This document shows positions 1 to 6,734 of a DNA stretch of 10,706 nt, piece after piece. The first letter of the stretch is position 1. Each line of letters opens with the position of its first letter. The stretch lies in NCBI GenBank assembly GCA_036393295.1, contig DASWHF010000060.1:1-10706 (forward strand). Direction: 5' to 3'. Under the pieces are notes generated by a model that was not told the origin of the DNA, did not search any database, and saw only the letters and a list, made by a program, of their open reading frames with translations. Made by a program: the position numbers and the translations under genes. This DNA is from DASWHF01 sp036393295. Its GTDB lineage: Bacteria; Pseudomonadota; Gammaproteobacteria; Acidiferrobacterales; UBA6901.

Positions 1-75
1 CGCTCGAGCGCCGGCTCGCCCTATGCCCAGATCGTGCAGATGAAGCTCGACGATCTGGGGGCGGACGCGCCATGA
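1..75 (+). CDS. yfgM: C-terminal end of a YfgM-like protein (partial, 5' end outside window)
   Basis: Frame 1 is open from the window edge to a TGA at 73-75 and encodes 24 residues ending QIVQMKLDDLGADAP. The stop overlaps the bamB start as ATGA (72-75), which indicates a shared transcript with translational coupling. In Gammaproteobacteria the gene directly upstream of bamB and der is commonly yfgM (ancillary SecYEG-associated TPR protein of the inner membrane), and the tail 'QMKLDDL' suits the last helix of that family. The name rests on position plus a short tail, so the frame is firmer than the identity. Confidence 0.7.
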   Translation, partial: RSSAGSPYAQIVQMKLDDLGADAP

Positions 76-1226
76 GAGCCGCGCTCGCCCTGGCCGTGCT
101 GCCGCTGCTCGGCGGTTGCGGCATGTTCGGCTGGTTCAAGGCCGACGAGGGCGTCACGCCGCCGGCCGAGCTCGTCGAGTTCACGCCGGCCGAGCGCATC
201 GTCGAACACTGGTCGCGCAATGCCGGCAGCGGCCCGGGCAAGCAGTTCTACCGGCTGGGACCGGCGCTGGCGGGCGATGCCGTGTACGTCGTCGACCGCC
301 GCGGCCGGGTCAGCGCCTATCGGACGGCGGACGGCAAACGTCTGTGGCGCACCAAGCTCGATCGCGCGGTGTCGAGCACGCCGGCGGTGGGTGCGGGTCT
401 GGTGATCGTCGGTACGCCCCAGGGCGAGGTGATCGCGCTCGACGCCGCGGGCGGGGTCGAGCGTTGGGTCGGTCAGACCCCGAGCGAGGTGCTGGCACCG
501 CCGGCACTCGACGCCGGCGTGGTCGTCGTGCAGACCGCGGACGGGCGCTTGACCGGCCTCGATGCCGACGACGGCCGGCGACTGTGGAGTCAGGAACGCA
601 GCGAGCCGCCGCTCAGCCTGCGCGGCACGGGCGCGCCGCTGGCCGTCGGCGGACTGGTGTTGAGCGGCTTCGCCAGCGGCAAGCTGGCCGCCTTTCAGCT
701 CCGGGACGGGCGGCTGGTATGGGAGATCCCGGTGGCCCAGCCCAGCGGGCGCAGCGAGGTCGAGCGGCTGGTGGATGTCGATGTCATGCCGATCGTGGTC
801 GACCGGACTTTATACGCCGCGGCCTATCAGGGGCGCGTGGCGGCATTGAATCTGGAGAACGGCCGGCTGTTGTGGTCGCGCGAGATTTCGACCTACAACG
901 ACCTCGTTGCCGATGGCGGCAATCTCTATGTCAGCGACGACCAGGGCGTGGTCTGGGCGCTCGATCTTCGCACCGGCAGCACGGTCTGGAAACAGGACAA
1001 GCTGCTGGGACGGCGCCCGAGCGCGCCGGCGTCGACCGCGCTCGGTATCGTGGTCGGCGACTTCGAAGGCTATGTGCACTGGCTGGCGCGCGATGACGGC
1101 CGTTTCCTGGCGCGCCATCGTCCGGGATCGGCGCCGATCGTGGCGAAACCGGTGGCCGACGGCGACACGGTCTTCATCAGCGCCCAGAACGGCCGGCTGA
1201 CGGCGCTGGGCCCGCGCCGTCCCTGA
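72..1226 (+). CDS. bamB: Outer membrane protein assembly factor BamB (lipoprotein)
   Basis: BamB is the beta-propeller lipoprotein of the BAM complex. It sits on the periplasmic face of the outer membrane, binds BamA and helps fold beta-barrel proteins. The 384-residue product (E. coli BamB has 392) begins with a lipoprotein signal: a short basic n-region, a hydrophobic stretch and the lipobox LGGC with the lipidated cysteine at residue 16. The rest is a series of PQQ-like blades, each with a 'G.v.ALda..G...W' pattern (for example VIALDAAGGVERW and VWALDLRTGSTVW), as expected of an eight-bladed propeller. The start at 72 is supported by the signal peptide and by the ATGA overlap with the preceding gene; no strong Shine-Dalgarno sequence is seen, consistent with coupled translation. 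The gene before (yfgM-like) and after (der) give the classical gammaproteobacterial neighbourhood. Confidence 0.95.
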   Translation: MRAALALAVLPLLGGCGMFGWFKADEGVTPPAELVEFTPAERIVEHWSRNAGSGPGKQFYRLGPALAGDAVYVVDRRGRVSAYRTADGKRLWRTKLDRAVSSTPAVGAGLVIVGTPQGEVIALDAAGGVERWVGQTPSEVLAPPALDAGVVVVQTADGRLTGLDADDGRRLWSQERSEPPLSLRGTGAPLAVGGLVLSGFASGKLAAFQLRDGRLVWEIPVAQPSGRSEVERLVDVDVMPIVVDRTLYAAAYQGRVAALNLENGRLLWSREISTYNDLVADGGNLYVSDDQGVVWALDLRTGSTVWKQDKLLGRRPSAPASTALGIVVGDFEGYVHWLARDDGRFLARHRPGSAPIVAKPVADGDTVFISAQNGRLTALGPRRP

Positions 1227-1235
1227 CGGCGCGGG
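1211..1235. repeat. Perfect GC hairpin spanning the bamB stop codon
   Basis: CCCGCGCCGTC (1211-1221) and GACGGCGCGGG (1225-1235) are exact reverse complements separated by three bases. The bamB TGA at 1224-1226 lies in the loop and the first bases of the right arm. No T-run follows on either strand, so it is not a canonical intrinsic terminator. It could protect the 3' end of an upstream mRNA or reduce read-through into der; that role is inferred. Confidence 0.7.
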
Positions 1236-1262
1236 ACCGCGGCTCGCTGGAATCCCGTGACG

Positions 1263-2648
1263 ATGAAACCGGTCGTGGTGGTGGTCGGCCGCCCCAACGT
1301 GGGCAAGTCGACCCTGTTCAATGCGCTGACCCGCAGTCGCGACGCCCTGGTGGCGGACGAGCCGGGGGTGACGCGCGATCGCCAGTACGGCCAGGGCGCG
1401 GTCGGTGACCGCCCGTATCTGGTGGTGGATACCGGCGGGCTGGCGGCCGGCGGCGGCATGGTCGGGCAGGTGCGCGGCCAGGTCGAGCAGGCGATCAACG
1501 AGGCCGACGCGCTGATCTTCCTGGTCGACGGCCGCGCCGGACCCAATGCCCTGGACCGCGAGATCGCCGACGATCTGCGCCGCCGCGGTCGCGCGGTGAC
1601 CGTTGCCGTCAACAAGACCGAGGGCATGGAGGCGGCGCAGGCCGTGGCCGATTTCCATGCCCTCGGCCTCGGCGAGCCGTTGGCGATCTCGGCCGCCCAC
1701 GGTCAAGGCCTGACGCCGCTCATGGACCGGGTACTGGCGCCGCTGGCGCGCGTGCCGGACGAGGCGGTCGACGACGACGTGCCGCGCATCGCCGTGGCCG
1801 GGCGCCCCAACGTTGGAAAATCCACCCTGGTCAACGCGATGCTCGGCGAAGAGCGCGTGGTGGTCGCCGACCAGCCCGGCACCACCCGCGACAGCATCCA
1901 CGTGCCCATCGAACGCCGTGGTCGGAACTACGTCCTCATCGACACCGCCGGCGTGCGCCGTCGCGGCCGCATCGAGGACGCGGTCGAGAAGATCTCGGTC
2001 GTCAAGAGCCTGCAGGCCATCGACGCGGCCAACGTCGTGATCCTGGTGCTCGATGCGCGCCAGGAGGTGAGCGAGCAGGACGTGAATCTCGCCGGCTACA
2101 TCCTCGAGCAGGGCCGTTCGCTGGTGCTGGCGGTGAACAAGTGGGACGACCTCGACGCGGGGCAGCGCGACTGGATCCGGCGCGAGATCGAACGGCGCCT
2201 GCCGTTCCTGGCCTTCGCCAAGACGCACTATATCTCGGCGCGCGACGGCACCGGCATCGGCGCGCTGTTTCCGGCCGTCGATCGCGCCTACGTCTCGGCG
2301 CGCAAGGCCCTGCCGACACCGCGGCTCAATCGCATCCTGCAGGATGCGGTGCGCGCGACCCCGCCGCCGATGGTGCGCGGCCGGCGCATCAAGCTCAAGT
2401 TCGTGCACCAGGGCGGCCGGAACCCGCCGCGGCTGATCGTCCACGGCAACCAGGTGGAGTCGGTTCCCGACGCCTACCGGCGCTATCTGTCGAACGCCTT
2501 CCGCCAGGCGCTGAAGCTCGAGGGCACGCCGGTGCGCATCGAGTTCGTGCAGGGCGAGAATCCTTACGAGGGCCGGCGCAACACCCTGACCCCGCGCCAG
2601 CAGGCCAAGCGCAAGCGCCTGCGGCGCCTGCAGAAGAAAATAAAATAA
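1263..2648 (+). CDS. der: GTPase Der (EngA), ribosome biogenesis
   Basis: Der is an essential double-GTPase that assists maturation of the 50S subunit in the cytoplasm. Both G domains are visible: the first P-loop GRPNVGKST at residues 9-17, with DTGG and NKTE motifs, and the second GRPNVGKST at 180-188, with DTAG and NKWD. A KH-like C-terminal domain follows (KLKFVHQGGRNPPRLIVHG), then a very basic tail rich in K and R. In the first domain the base-recognition motif is NKTE instead of NKxD, a conservative change also known in other proteobacterial Der proteins. I chose ATG 1263 because the resulting start, MKPVVVVVGRPNVGKST, aligns with E. coli MVPVVALVGRPNVGKST; a GTG two codons upstream (1257) is possible. 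The product is 461 residues. It lies 36 bases after bamB with a hairpin between, and converges on the glycosyltransferase gene. Confidence 0.96.
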   Translation: MKPVVVVVGRPNVGKSTLFNALTRSRDALVADEPGVTRDRQYGQGAVGDRPYLVVDTGGLAAGGGMVGQVRGQVEQAINEADALIFLVDGRAGPNALDREIADDLRRRGRAVTVAVNKTEGMEAAQAVADFHALGLGEPLAISAAHGQGLTPLMDRVLAPLARVPDEAVDDDVPRIAVAGRPNVGKSTLVNAMLGEERVVVADQPGTTRDSIHVPIERRGRNYVLIDTAGVRRRGRIEDAVEKISVVKSLQAIDAANVVILVLDARQEVSEQDVNLAGYILEQGRSLVLAVNKWDDLDAGQRDWIRREIERRLPFLAFAKTHYISARDGTGIGALFPAVDRAYVSARKALPTPRLNRILQDAVRATPPPMVRGRRIKLKFVHQGGRNPPRLIVHGNQVESVPDAYRRYLSNAFRQALKLEGTPVRIEFVQGENPYEGRRNTLTPRQQAKRKRLRRLQKKIK

Positions 2649-2651
2649 AAT

Positions 2652-2680
2652 TGTAGGCGGGGCTTCCAGCCCCGCCTACA
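2652..2680. terminator. Perfect hairpin between convergent genes, probable (bi)directional terminator
   Basis: TGTAGGCGGGGCT (2652-2664) pairs exactly with AGCCCCGCCTACA (2668-2680) around a three-base loop. It begins 4 bases after the der stop and ends 3 bases from the stop of the leftward gene. On the minus strand it is followed by a T-rich run (ATTTTATTTTATTTTC), a good intrinsic terminator for the leftward operon. On the plus strand no T-run follows, so termination of der transcripts is less certain. The GTAG foot and palindrome also resemble REP elements. Confidence 0.8.
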
Positions 2681-2682
2681 GT

Positions 2683-3777
2683 TCAGGGCTCGCCGCCGGC
2701 GAGCCATGGCGCGAGGAAGCTCGCCGCGGTATCGATGCCGGTGGGCGCCACGGGCGCGGGGCGCGGTTGGGCGAACAGGCGATTGAGCGGTTCTTCGAGA
2801 TCGCCGCTGACCAACAGGGCGCGTTCGATCTCGGCGCAGCGGCCGTGCCGGTGCAGCCAGTCGACCAGGTAGGGTTCCTCGGGCCAGTCGCCGCGCGCCA
2901 CGTACAGCACCGGCGTGCCGTTGCAGGCGGCCTCGGCGAAGCTGCCGTAGCCGGGTTTGCCGATCAGCGCATCGCAGGAGCGCAGCAAGTCGGTGAAGTG
3001 CATGTCGAGCGATTGCAGGGCGATCGCATCCGGGTGCGTGCTGTGCCAGGCGGACTCCACCAGCCAGCGCACGCCCGGCAGGCGCGGCCAGGCCGACATG
3101 TCGATGCGCATCGGTATCCCGCCCGGCGCCACCAGCACCAGCCGCTCGCCCGGCGTGAGGCCCAGGCGCGCGTCGAGCTCGGCGCGCCGGTCGCGGCCGA
3201 GGCGCGCCACCGGGCCGACATCGACGCGCCGGTCGAGCCAGGCCATCGGCATGCCGGGCTCGGCCTTCAGGAAGGCGCGCGCGCTGCGATAGGCGGCGCG
3301 GATTTCGGCGTCGATCGCCGCCGCGCCGGGAAAGGCGTGGCAGTAGTGGTGATGGATGTCCGCCCAGTTGAGCGAGCACAGCGCCACTGCCGGCAGGCCG
3401 GCGCGCGCCGCGCCGGCGAGCGGCAGATAGGCGACGTTCGACAACACCAGGTCGGGCGCGAGCGCGCGCAGGCGCACCGCCTCGGCGTCGATCTTGTCCT
3501 CCCAGTCGCGGTGAAACTCCCGGTAGGCGGCGGCGCTGGCCTCGGCCAGCACGTCGATCGCCGAGGCCATGACCATGCCGAAGTCGCTTGCCTCGCGTTC
3601 AAGTCCCCAGGGTGGATCGAAACGCGCGCGCAGGATCGCCTCGGGCACCGTGGTGCGCAGCGTGACACGCACAGCGGGCAGCAGCTGGCGCAGGCGATTG
3701 ACCACCGGCGCGGTCTGGGCGGTATGGCCGTAGCCGTGCGGCGACAGCGAGACCAGCAGATGCGGACCGGACGGCAT
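2683..3777 (-). CDS. Predicted GT-B fold glycosyltransferase (UDP-glycosyltransferase/MurG-like), acceptor unknown
   Basis: The 364-residue product has the layout of a GT-B enzyme. An N-terminal Rossmann strand with a Gly/His-rich loop (LVSLSPHGYGHTAQ, residues 8-21) resembles the acceptor-side loop of MurG-like and L-arabinokinase N-terminal domains. A C-terminal nucleotide-sugar domain carries IGKPGYGSFAEA (272-283) and GDWPEEPYL (296-304), which match the 'KPGyGt.sEa...G.P.lyv.R..f.E.p.L' pattern of GT28/GT1-type enzymes. There is no signal peptide or obvious membrane segment, so it should be cytosolic or peripheral. It starts 21 bases after the M23 peptidase stop on the same strand, with no clear Shine-Dalgarno sequence, and ends against the 2652-2680 hairpin. 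Partnership with a murein hydrolase suggests an envelope glycoconjugate role, but this is inference. Sugar donor and acceptor cannot be assigned. Confidence 0.8.
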   Translation of the reverse strand: MPSGPHLLVSLSPHGYGHTAQTAPVVNRLRQLLPAVRVTLRTTVPEAILRARFDPPWGLEREASDFGMVMASAIDVLAEASAAAYREFHRDWEDKIDAEAVRLRALAPDLVLSNVAYLPLAGAARAGLPAVALCSLNWADIHHHYCHAFPGAAAIDAEIRAAYRSARAFLKAEPGMPMAWLDRRVDVGPVARLGRDRRAELDARLGLTPGERLVLVAPGGIPMRIDMSAWPRLPGVRWLVESAWHSTHPDAIALQSLDMHFTDLLRSCDALIGKPGYGSFAEAACNGTPVLYVARGDWPEEPYLVDWLHRHGRCAEIERALLVSGDLEEPLNRLFAQPRPAPVAPTGIDTAASFLAPWLAGGEP

Positions 3778-3798
3778 GGCGGGCGGGGTTTAAGGTGG

Positions 3799-4716
3799 CT
3801 AACGCGCGGCGTCGGGCTCGACCGGCGCCGTCATGCCGCCGGTGGCCTCGCCGCCGCCGGGCGCGGCGGCGGTCGGCGGTTCCGCCAGGAACAACAGCGG
3901 GTCGACGCGGCTGTTGTTGAGGCTCACGGTCCAGTGCAGGTGCGGTCCGGTGACGCGGCCGGTCATGCCGACCGCGCCAAGGGTTTCGCCGCGCGCCACG
4001 GTCTGGCCGGGGCGCACGTCGATGCGGCTCAGGTGATTGTACATGGTGATCAGCCCCTGGCCGTGATCGAGGAACACGGTGCGGCCGTTGAAAAAATAAT
4101 CGCCGGTATCCACGACCACCGCCGGTGCCGGGGCCCGCACCGGCGTGCCGACCGGCGCGGCGATGTCCAGCCCGCTGTGCGGCTGGCGCGGCTCGTCGTT
4201 GAAGAACCGGCGCAACCCGAACGGGCTGCTGAGCCGGCCCGCGACCGGCAGCGCGAAGGCGAAATCGACCGGCGCCCGCGGGCTCCAGGTGGTGAAGGCG
4301 CCGGTGATCGCGCGCGCATCTTGACGGATGCGCGCGAGGTCCTCGGGTGCCGGGTTGACCTGGCGCCGGTTGCGTATCGTCAGGCGCTGGGTCTCGTACT
4401 GCTTGTCCTGCACGCTCACGCGCAGCTCGCGCTGCGCGCCATCGCCGGCGGTGACCGTCAGCGCGTGATCGCCGGACTTGAGGTCGAGCGGCAGGCCGAC
4501 GATCGCCCGCCAGCGGCCGCCGTCCTCGATCACCAGCACGCGGTTGCCGCCGAAATACACGACCGGCGGCGCCGACGCCGGGTCGAGCTCGACGACCGCC
4601 ACCCCGCCCGGCACCCGGCTGTCGCGCGGCAGGTCGGCCGCGGCAGGTGCCGGCGCCAGCGTGAGGCAGGCGAATGCGGCGACGCACGACAGCCAGCGGT
4701 CATTCCGCATCCGCAT
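3799..4716 (-). CDS. Exported M23 family metallopeptidase (LytM/peptidoglycan endopeptidase type)
   Basis: A secreted peptidase predicted to cut peptidoglycan cross-links in the periplasm. The 305-residue product starts with a Sec signal peptide (basic n-region MRMRNDR, hydrophobic core, probable cleavage after the APAAA stretch). An N-terminal domain of the M23_N type follows (PGGVAVVELDP..., residues about 30-115), then the LytM catalytic domain. The zinc ligands and catalytic histidine are in place: HSGLD with H180 and D184, and HLH at 259-261, within SSPFGLRR...PHSGLDIA and GPHLHW. ATG 4716 (or 4710) is preferred over more upstream starts because it begins the signal peptide and follows GAGGAG at 4721-4726 (minus strand). 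The start lies inside the end of xseA, an overlap of 17 bases that indicates translational coupling. An intact active site suggests an enzyme, not a catalytically dead EnvC/NlpD-type activator. Confidence 0.92.
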   Translation of the reverse strand: MRMRNDRWLSCVAAFACLTLAPAPAAADLPRDSRVPGGVAVVELDPASAPPVVYFGGNRVLVIEDGGRWRAIVGLPLDLKSGDHALTVTAGDGAQRELRVSVQDKQYETQRLTIRNRRQVNPAPEDLARIRQDARAITGAFTTWSPRAPVDFAFALPVAGRLSSPFGLRRFFNDEPRQPHSGLDIAAPVGTPVRAPAPAVVVDTGDYFFNGRTVFLDHGQGLITMYNHLSRIDVRPGQTVARGETLGAVGMTGRVTGPHLHWTVSLNNSRVDPLLFLAEPPTAAAPGGGEATGGMTAPVEPDAAR

Positions 4717-6079
4717 CGATCTCCTCGACACGGCAGCCGAAACCGCCGCGCGCCAGGCGCACGTGCAAGGCCTCGCCGGGCGTGAGCGTGCCGGCGTCGC
4801 GCACGACCGCGGCATCGGTGGCGCGCTGAACGATGGCATAGCCGCGCCCGAGGGTGGCGAGCGGGCTCAGCGCGTCGAGGCGCCGCGCCGCCAGCTCCAG
4901 GCGCCGGTCACGGCCCGACTGCGCCTGACGCAGGCCGGTGACCAGGCGTTCGCCGACGTGTGAAAGCCGCAGGCGCTGCTCGCGCAGCCGCGCCGCCGGA
5001 TGCTGGCGCATGAGGCGCGCGCCGAGCACGCGCAGCCGCGCGTCGGTGGCATGGCGCGCGCGGTTCTCGGCGAGCCGCAGGCGATGCGCGAGCGCCCGCA
5101 GGCGCTCGGTCAGCCGGCCGAGGCGCTCGCGCGGGTGAATGACGCGCGCGGCCAGCCAGTCCAGCCGTTGGGCATGCTCGCGCAGCCGGTCGCGGATGAG
5201 ACGGACGAGGCGCTGTTCGCGGTACCGGTACTCGGCCAGCCACTCGTGCTGGTCGGGGCTCAGCAGCTCCGCGGCGGCGGTCGGGGTCGGCGCGCGCGCG
5301 TCGGCGGCGAGATCGGCGATGGTGTAATCGGTCTCGTGGCCGACGCCGACCACCACCGGGATGGGGCTGGCATGAATCGCGCGCGCGACGCTCTCCGCGT
5401 TGAACGCCCACAGGTCCTCGAGCGAGCCGCCGCCGCGCGCCAGGATCAGCGCGTCGCAGTCGCCGCGCGCCACCGCGAGCCGGAGCGTCGCGGCGATCTT
5501 CTCCGCGGCGCCCTCGCCCTGGACCGGCACCGGGTAGACCAGCACCGGGATCGCCGGGAAGCGGCGCTTGAGCGTGGTGAGGATGTCGCGGATGGCGGCG
5601 CCGGTCGGGGAGGTGATCACGCCGATGCGCTTCGGCAGCCGCGGCAGTGGCTTTTTGTGCGCGGGATCGAACAGGCCTTCCCCGGCGAGGCGATTCTTGA
5701 GCAGCTCGAAGGCGCGGCGCAGCGCGCCTTCACCGGCCTCCTCGAGATAGTCGACGATGAGCTGGAACTCGCCGCGGCCCTCGTACAGCGACACCCGCGC
5801 CCGCACCAGCACGTGCATGCCGTCGCGCGGTTGTATCGTCAGGCCGCGCTGGCTGCCGCGGAACAGCGCGCACCGCACCTGGGCCTGGTCGTCCTTGAGG
5901 GAGAAATACAGGTGCCCGGAGCCCGGGCGCGCCAGGTTGGAGATCTCGCCCTCGATCCACAGCAGCGGGAAGCTGCCTTCCAGGAGCGCCTTGGCCTCGC
6001 GGTTGAGGCGCGCGACCGTGTAGATGTCGCGCTGCTCGGCGGCGGCGGGGGCGGTGGGCAAAGACAGAGGTGATCGCAT
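4700..6079 (-). CDS. xseA: Exodeoxyribonuclease VII large subunit
   Basis: XseA is the catalytic large subunit of exonuclease VII, which degrades single-stranded DNA to oligonucleotides together with several copies of the small subunit XseB (not in this window). The N-terminal OB-fold is clear (IYTVARLN...LWIEGEISNL...SGHLYFSLKDD.AQVRCALFRG). The catalytic domain follows with IGVITSPTGAAIRDI, ARGGGSLEDLWAFN and VVVGVGHETDYTIAD, then a long arginine-rich coiled coil and the conserved end LATLGRGYAIV. I chose ATG 6079, giving 459 residues (E. coli 456), because IYTVARLN then falls close to the N-terminus as in E. coli. Start codons further upstream (ATG 6091, TTG 6148) would add residues without homology, and TTG 6148 lies within the upstream terminator hairpin. 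No strong ribosome-binding site or promoter was recognised upstream. It is the first gene of a three-gene leftward run. Confidence 0.95.
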   Translation of the reverse strand: MRSPLSLPTAPAAAEQRDIYTVARLNREAKALLEGSFPLLWIEGEISNLARPGSGHLYFSLKDDQAQVRCALFRGSQRGLTIQPRDGMHVLVRARVSLYEGRGEFQLIVDYLEEAGEGALRRAFELLKNRLAGEGLFDPAHKKPLPRLPKRIGVITSPTGAAIRDILTTLKRRFPAIPVLVYPVPVQGEGAAEKIAATLRLAVARGDCDALILARGGGSLEDLWAFNAESVARAIHASPIPVVVGVGHETDYTIADLAADARAPTPTAAAELLSPDQHEWLAEYRYREQRLVRLIRDRLREHAQRLDWLAARVIHPRERLGRLTERLRALAHRLRLAENRARHATDARLRVLGARLMRQHPAARLREQRLRLSHVGERLVTGLRQAQSGRDRRLELAARRLDALSPLATLGRGYAIVQRATDAAVVRDAGTLTPGEALHVRLARGGFGCRVEEIDADAE

Positions 6080-6144
6080 GGAGAGGAACATAACGCCGAC
6101 CGCCGCGGGAGGAAACCCCGCCACGACGAGCGGCGATGAAAACA

Positions 6145-6171
6145 ACAAGGCCGGGGAGACCCCGGCCTTGT
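6145..6171 (-). terminator. Intrinsic terminator of the small lipoprotein gene
   Basis: A 12-bp perfect stem (6145-6156 with 6160-6171, core AAGGCCGGGG/CCCCGGCCTT) with a three-base loop is followed on the minus strand by TTGTTTTC. It lies about 56 bases after the lipoprotein stop codon and upstream of xseA, so it should separate the two transcripts. A second nested structure lies between the stop and this hairpin (outer arms 6185-6191/6212-6218, inner arms 6195-6199/6205-6209). Confidence 0.85.
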
Positions 6172-6226
6172 CGTCGGCGGTGTCGTCCGGCCCGGCGGGT
6201 CTGGCCCGCGCGCCGGACGGCGCCCG

Positions 6227-6523
6227 CTAGTTGTTGAAGTGCGGCTTGGCGTTGGCGTTGTCCATCGCCTGCTGCTGCGCCAGCTTGGCCTCGGCCAGCG
6301 CCTGCTTGGCGAGCTTCATGGCCTGGGACGGTTCGTCGTCCTTGAGCTTTTGCGCGTCCTTGAGCTTGGCCTCGGTATTCGACCAGAGGTGGCCGGTCTT
6401 GGCGGCCGCGGCGATCTCCTTTTCCGCGGCGGCGATGGTCTCGTCCAGTTCCCGGGCCTCTTGGATCGCGGCGCAGCCGACGAAAGTCAGAGCCACGGCA
6501 GCCAGTAAGACGGTTCTTTTCAT
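6227..6523 (-). CDS. Small helical lipoprotein, SoxXA-binding-protein (SoxK)-like
   Basis: A 98-residue product beginning MKRTVLLAAVALTFVGC, a lipoprotein signal with the predicted lipidated cysteine at residue 17. The mature part is almost entirely charged amphipathic helix with heptad-like Ala/Leu/Lys spacing. It contains TGHLWSNTEAKLKDAQKL, then repeated AMKLAKQALAEAKLAQQQA. From memory of the family, the pattern 'W..t..lik.A......A..lA..A...a.l...Q' resembles SoxXA-binding proteins (SAXB/SoxK), but no sox gene is present here and short helical lipoproteins are easily confused. ATG 6523 is firmly supported by GGAGGAG at 6530-6536 (minus strand), six bases upstream; a TTG at 6538 would overlap that site. 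It is monocistronic, with its own promoter (6574-6602) and terminator (6145-6171). The abundant Lpp-type or DUF4398-like lipoproteins are alternatives. Confidence 0.85.
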   Translation of the reverse strand: MKRTVLLAAVALTFVGCAAIQEARELDETIAAAEKEIAAAAKTGHLWSNTEAKLKDAQKLKDDEPSQAMKLAKQALAEAKLAQQQAMDNANAKPHFNN

Positions 6524-6529
6524 GTAATG

Positions 6530-6536
6530 CTCCTCC
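6530..6536 (-). promoter_or_regulatory. Strong Shine-Dalgarno sequence that fixes the lipoprotein start
   Basis: The minus strand reads GGAGGAG, six bases before ATG 6523. It is the best ribosome-binding site in the window, which suggests high expression of this small protein. Confidence 0.9.
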
Positions 6537-6573
6537 AAATGGGGTAAGCGAGTGACGATCGTTTCGCCCGGTT

Positions 6574-6602
6574 ATTTAATGCCAGCGGGGCGCGATCGTC
6601 AA
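6574..6602 (-). promoter_or_regulatory. Putative sigma-70 promoter of the small lipoprotein gene
   Basis: On the minus strand TTGACG (plus 6597-6602) is followed after 17 bases by TTAAAT (plus 6574-6579), or after 18 bases by TAAATA. The -35 is near consensus (5 of 6) and the -10 weaker. Transcription would start near 6567, giving a leader of about 44 bases. A dyad, TGACGATCG (6553-6561) and CGATCGTCA (6593-6601), brackets the promoter core. Confidence 0.6.
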
Positions 6603-6676
6603 CCGCTTTTTTGGGCGGAATCCTTGGCATATTGCGGAATAATCCGGGCGCCCGCTGCGTCGTCGCCGACGTGCAG

Positions 6677-6729
6677 AATATTATAATTTTCTCACCCCGG
6701 TTTACGAATGGGTGATCGCCCCGTATAAT
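6677..6729 (+). promoter_or_regulatory. guaB promoter with UP-like A/T tract; predicted start at or next to the guaB ATG
   Basis: TTTACG (6701-6706), a 17-base spacer and a perfect TATAAT (6724-6729) make a strong sigma-70 promoter. An uninterrupted 14-base A/T tract (6677-6690) occupies the usual UP-element position. Only five bases (ACCGC) separate the -10 box from ATG 6735, so the normal start point would fall at about 6735-6737. The E. coli guaB promoter is known to have an UP element and growth-rate control. A second TATAAT at 6682-6687 has no convincing -35 at 17 bases. Confidence 0.8.
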
Positions 6730-6734
6730 ACCGC

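Noticed and set aside
810..2444. A 544-residue open frame on the minus strand
   Set aside because: It is the antisense shadow of bamB and der with Asp/His/Arg-rich low-information sequence; both sense genes are unambiguous.
2767..4785. A 672-residue open frame on the plus strand
   Set aside because: It lies antisense to the glycosyltransferase and M23 genes, is rich in Arg/Gly/Ala/His with no recognisable domain, and is explained by high GC suppressing stop codons.
4717..4839. An upstream start for the M23 peptidase at 4839
   Set aside because: The added 41 residues are an out-of-frame reading of the xseA C-terminus and would hide the clear signal peptide that starts at 4716.
6080..6148. 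An N-terminal extension of XseA from TTG 6148 or ATG 6091
   Set aside because: The extra residues have no family counterpart, and TTG 6148 falls inside the terminator hairpin of the upstream gene.
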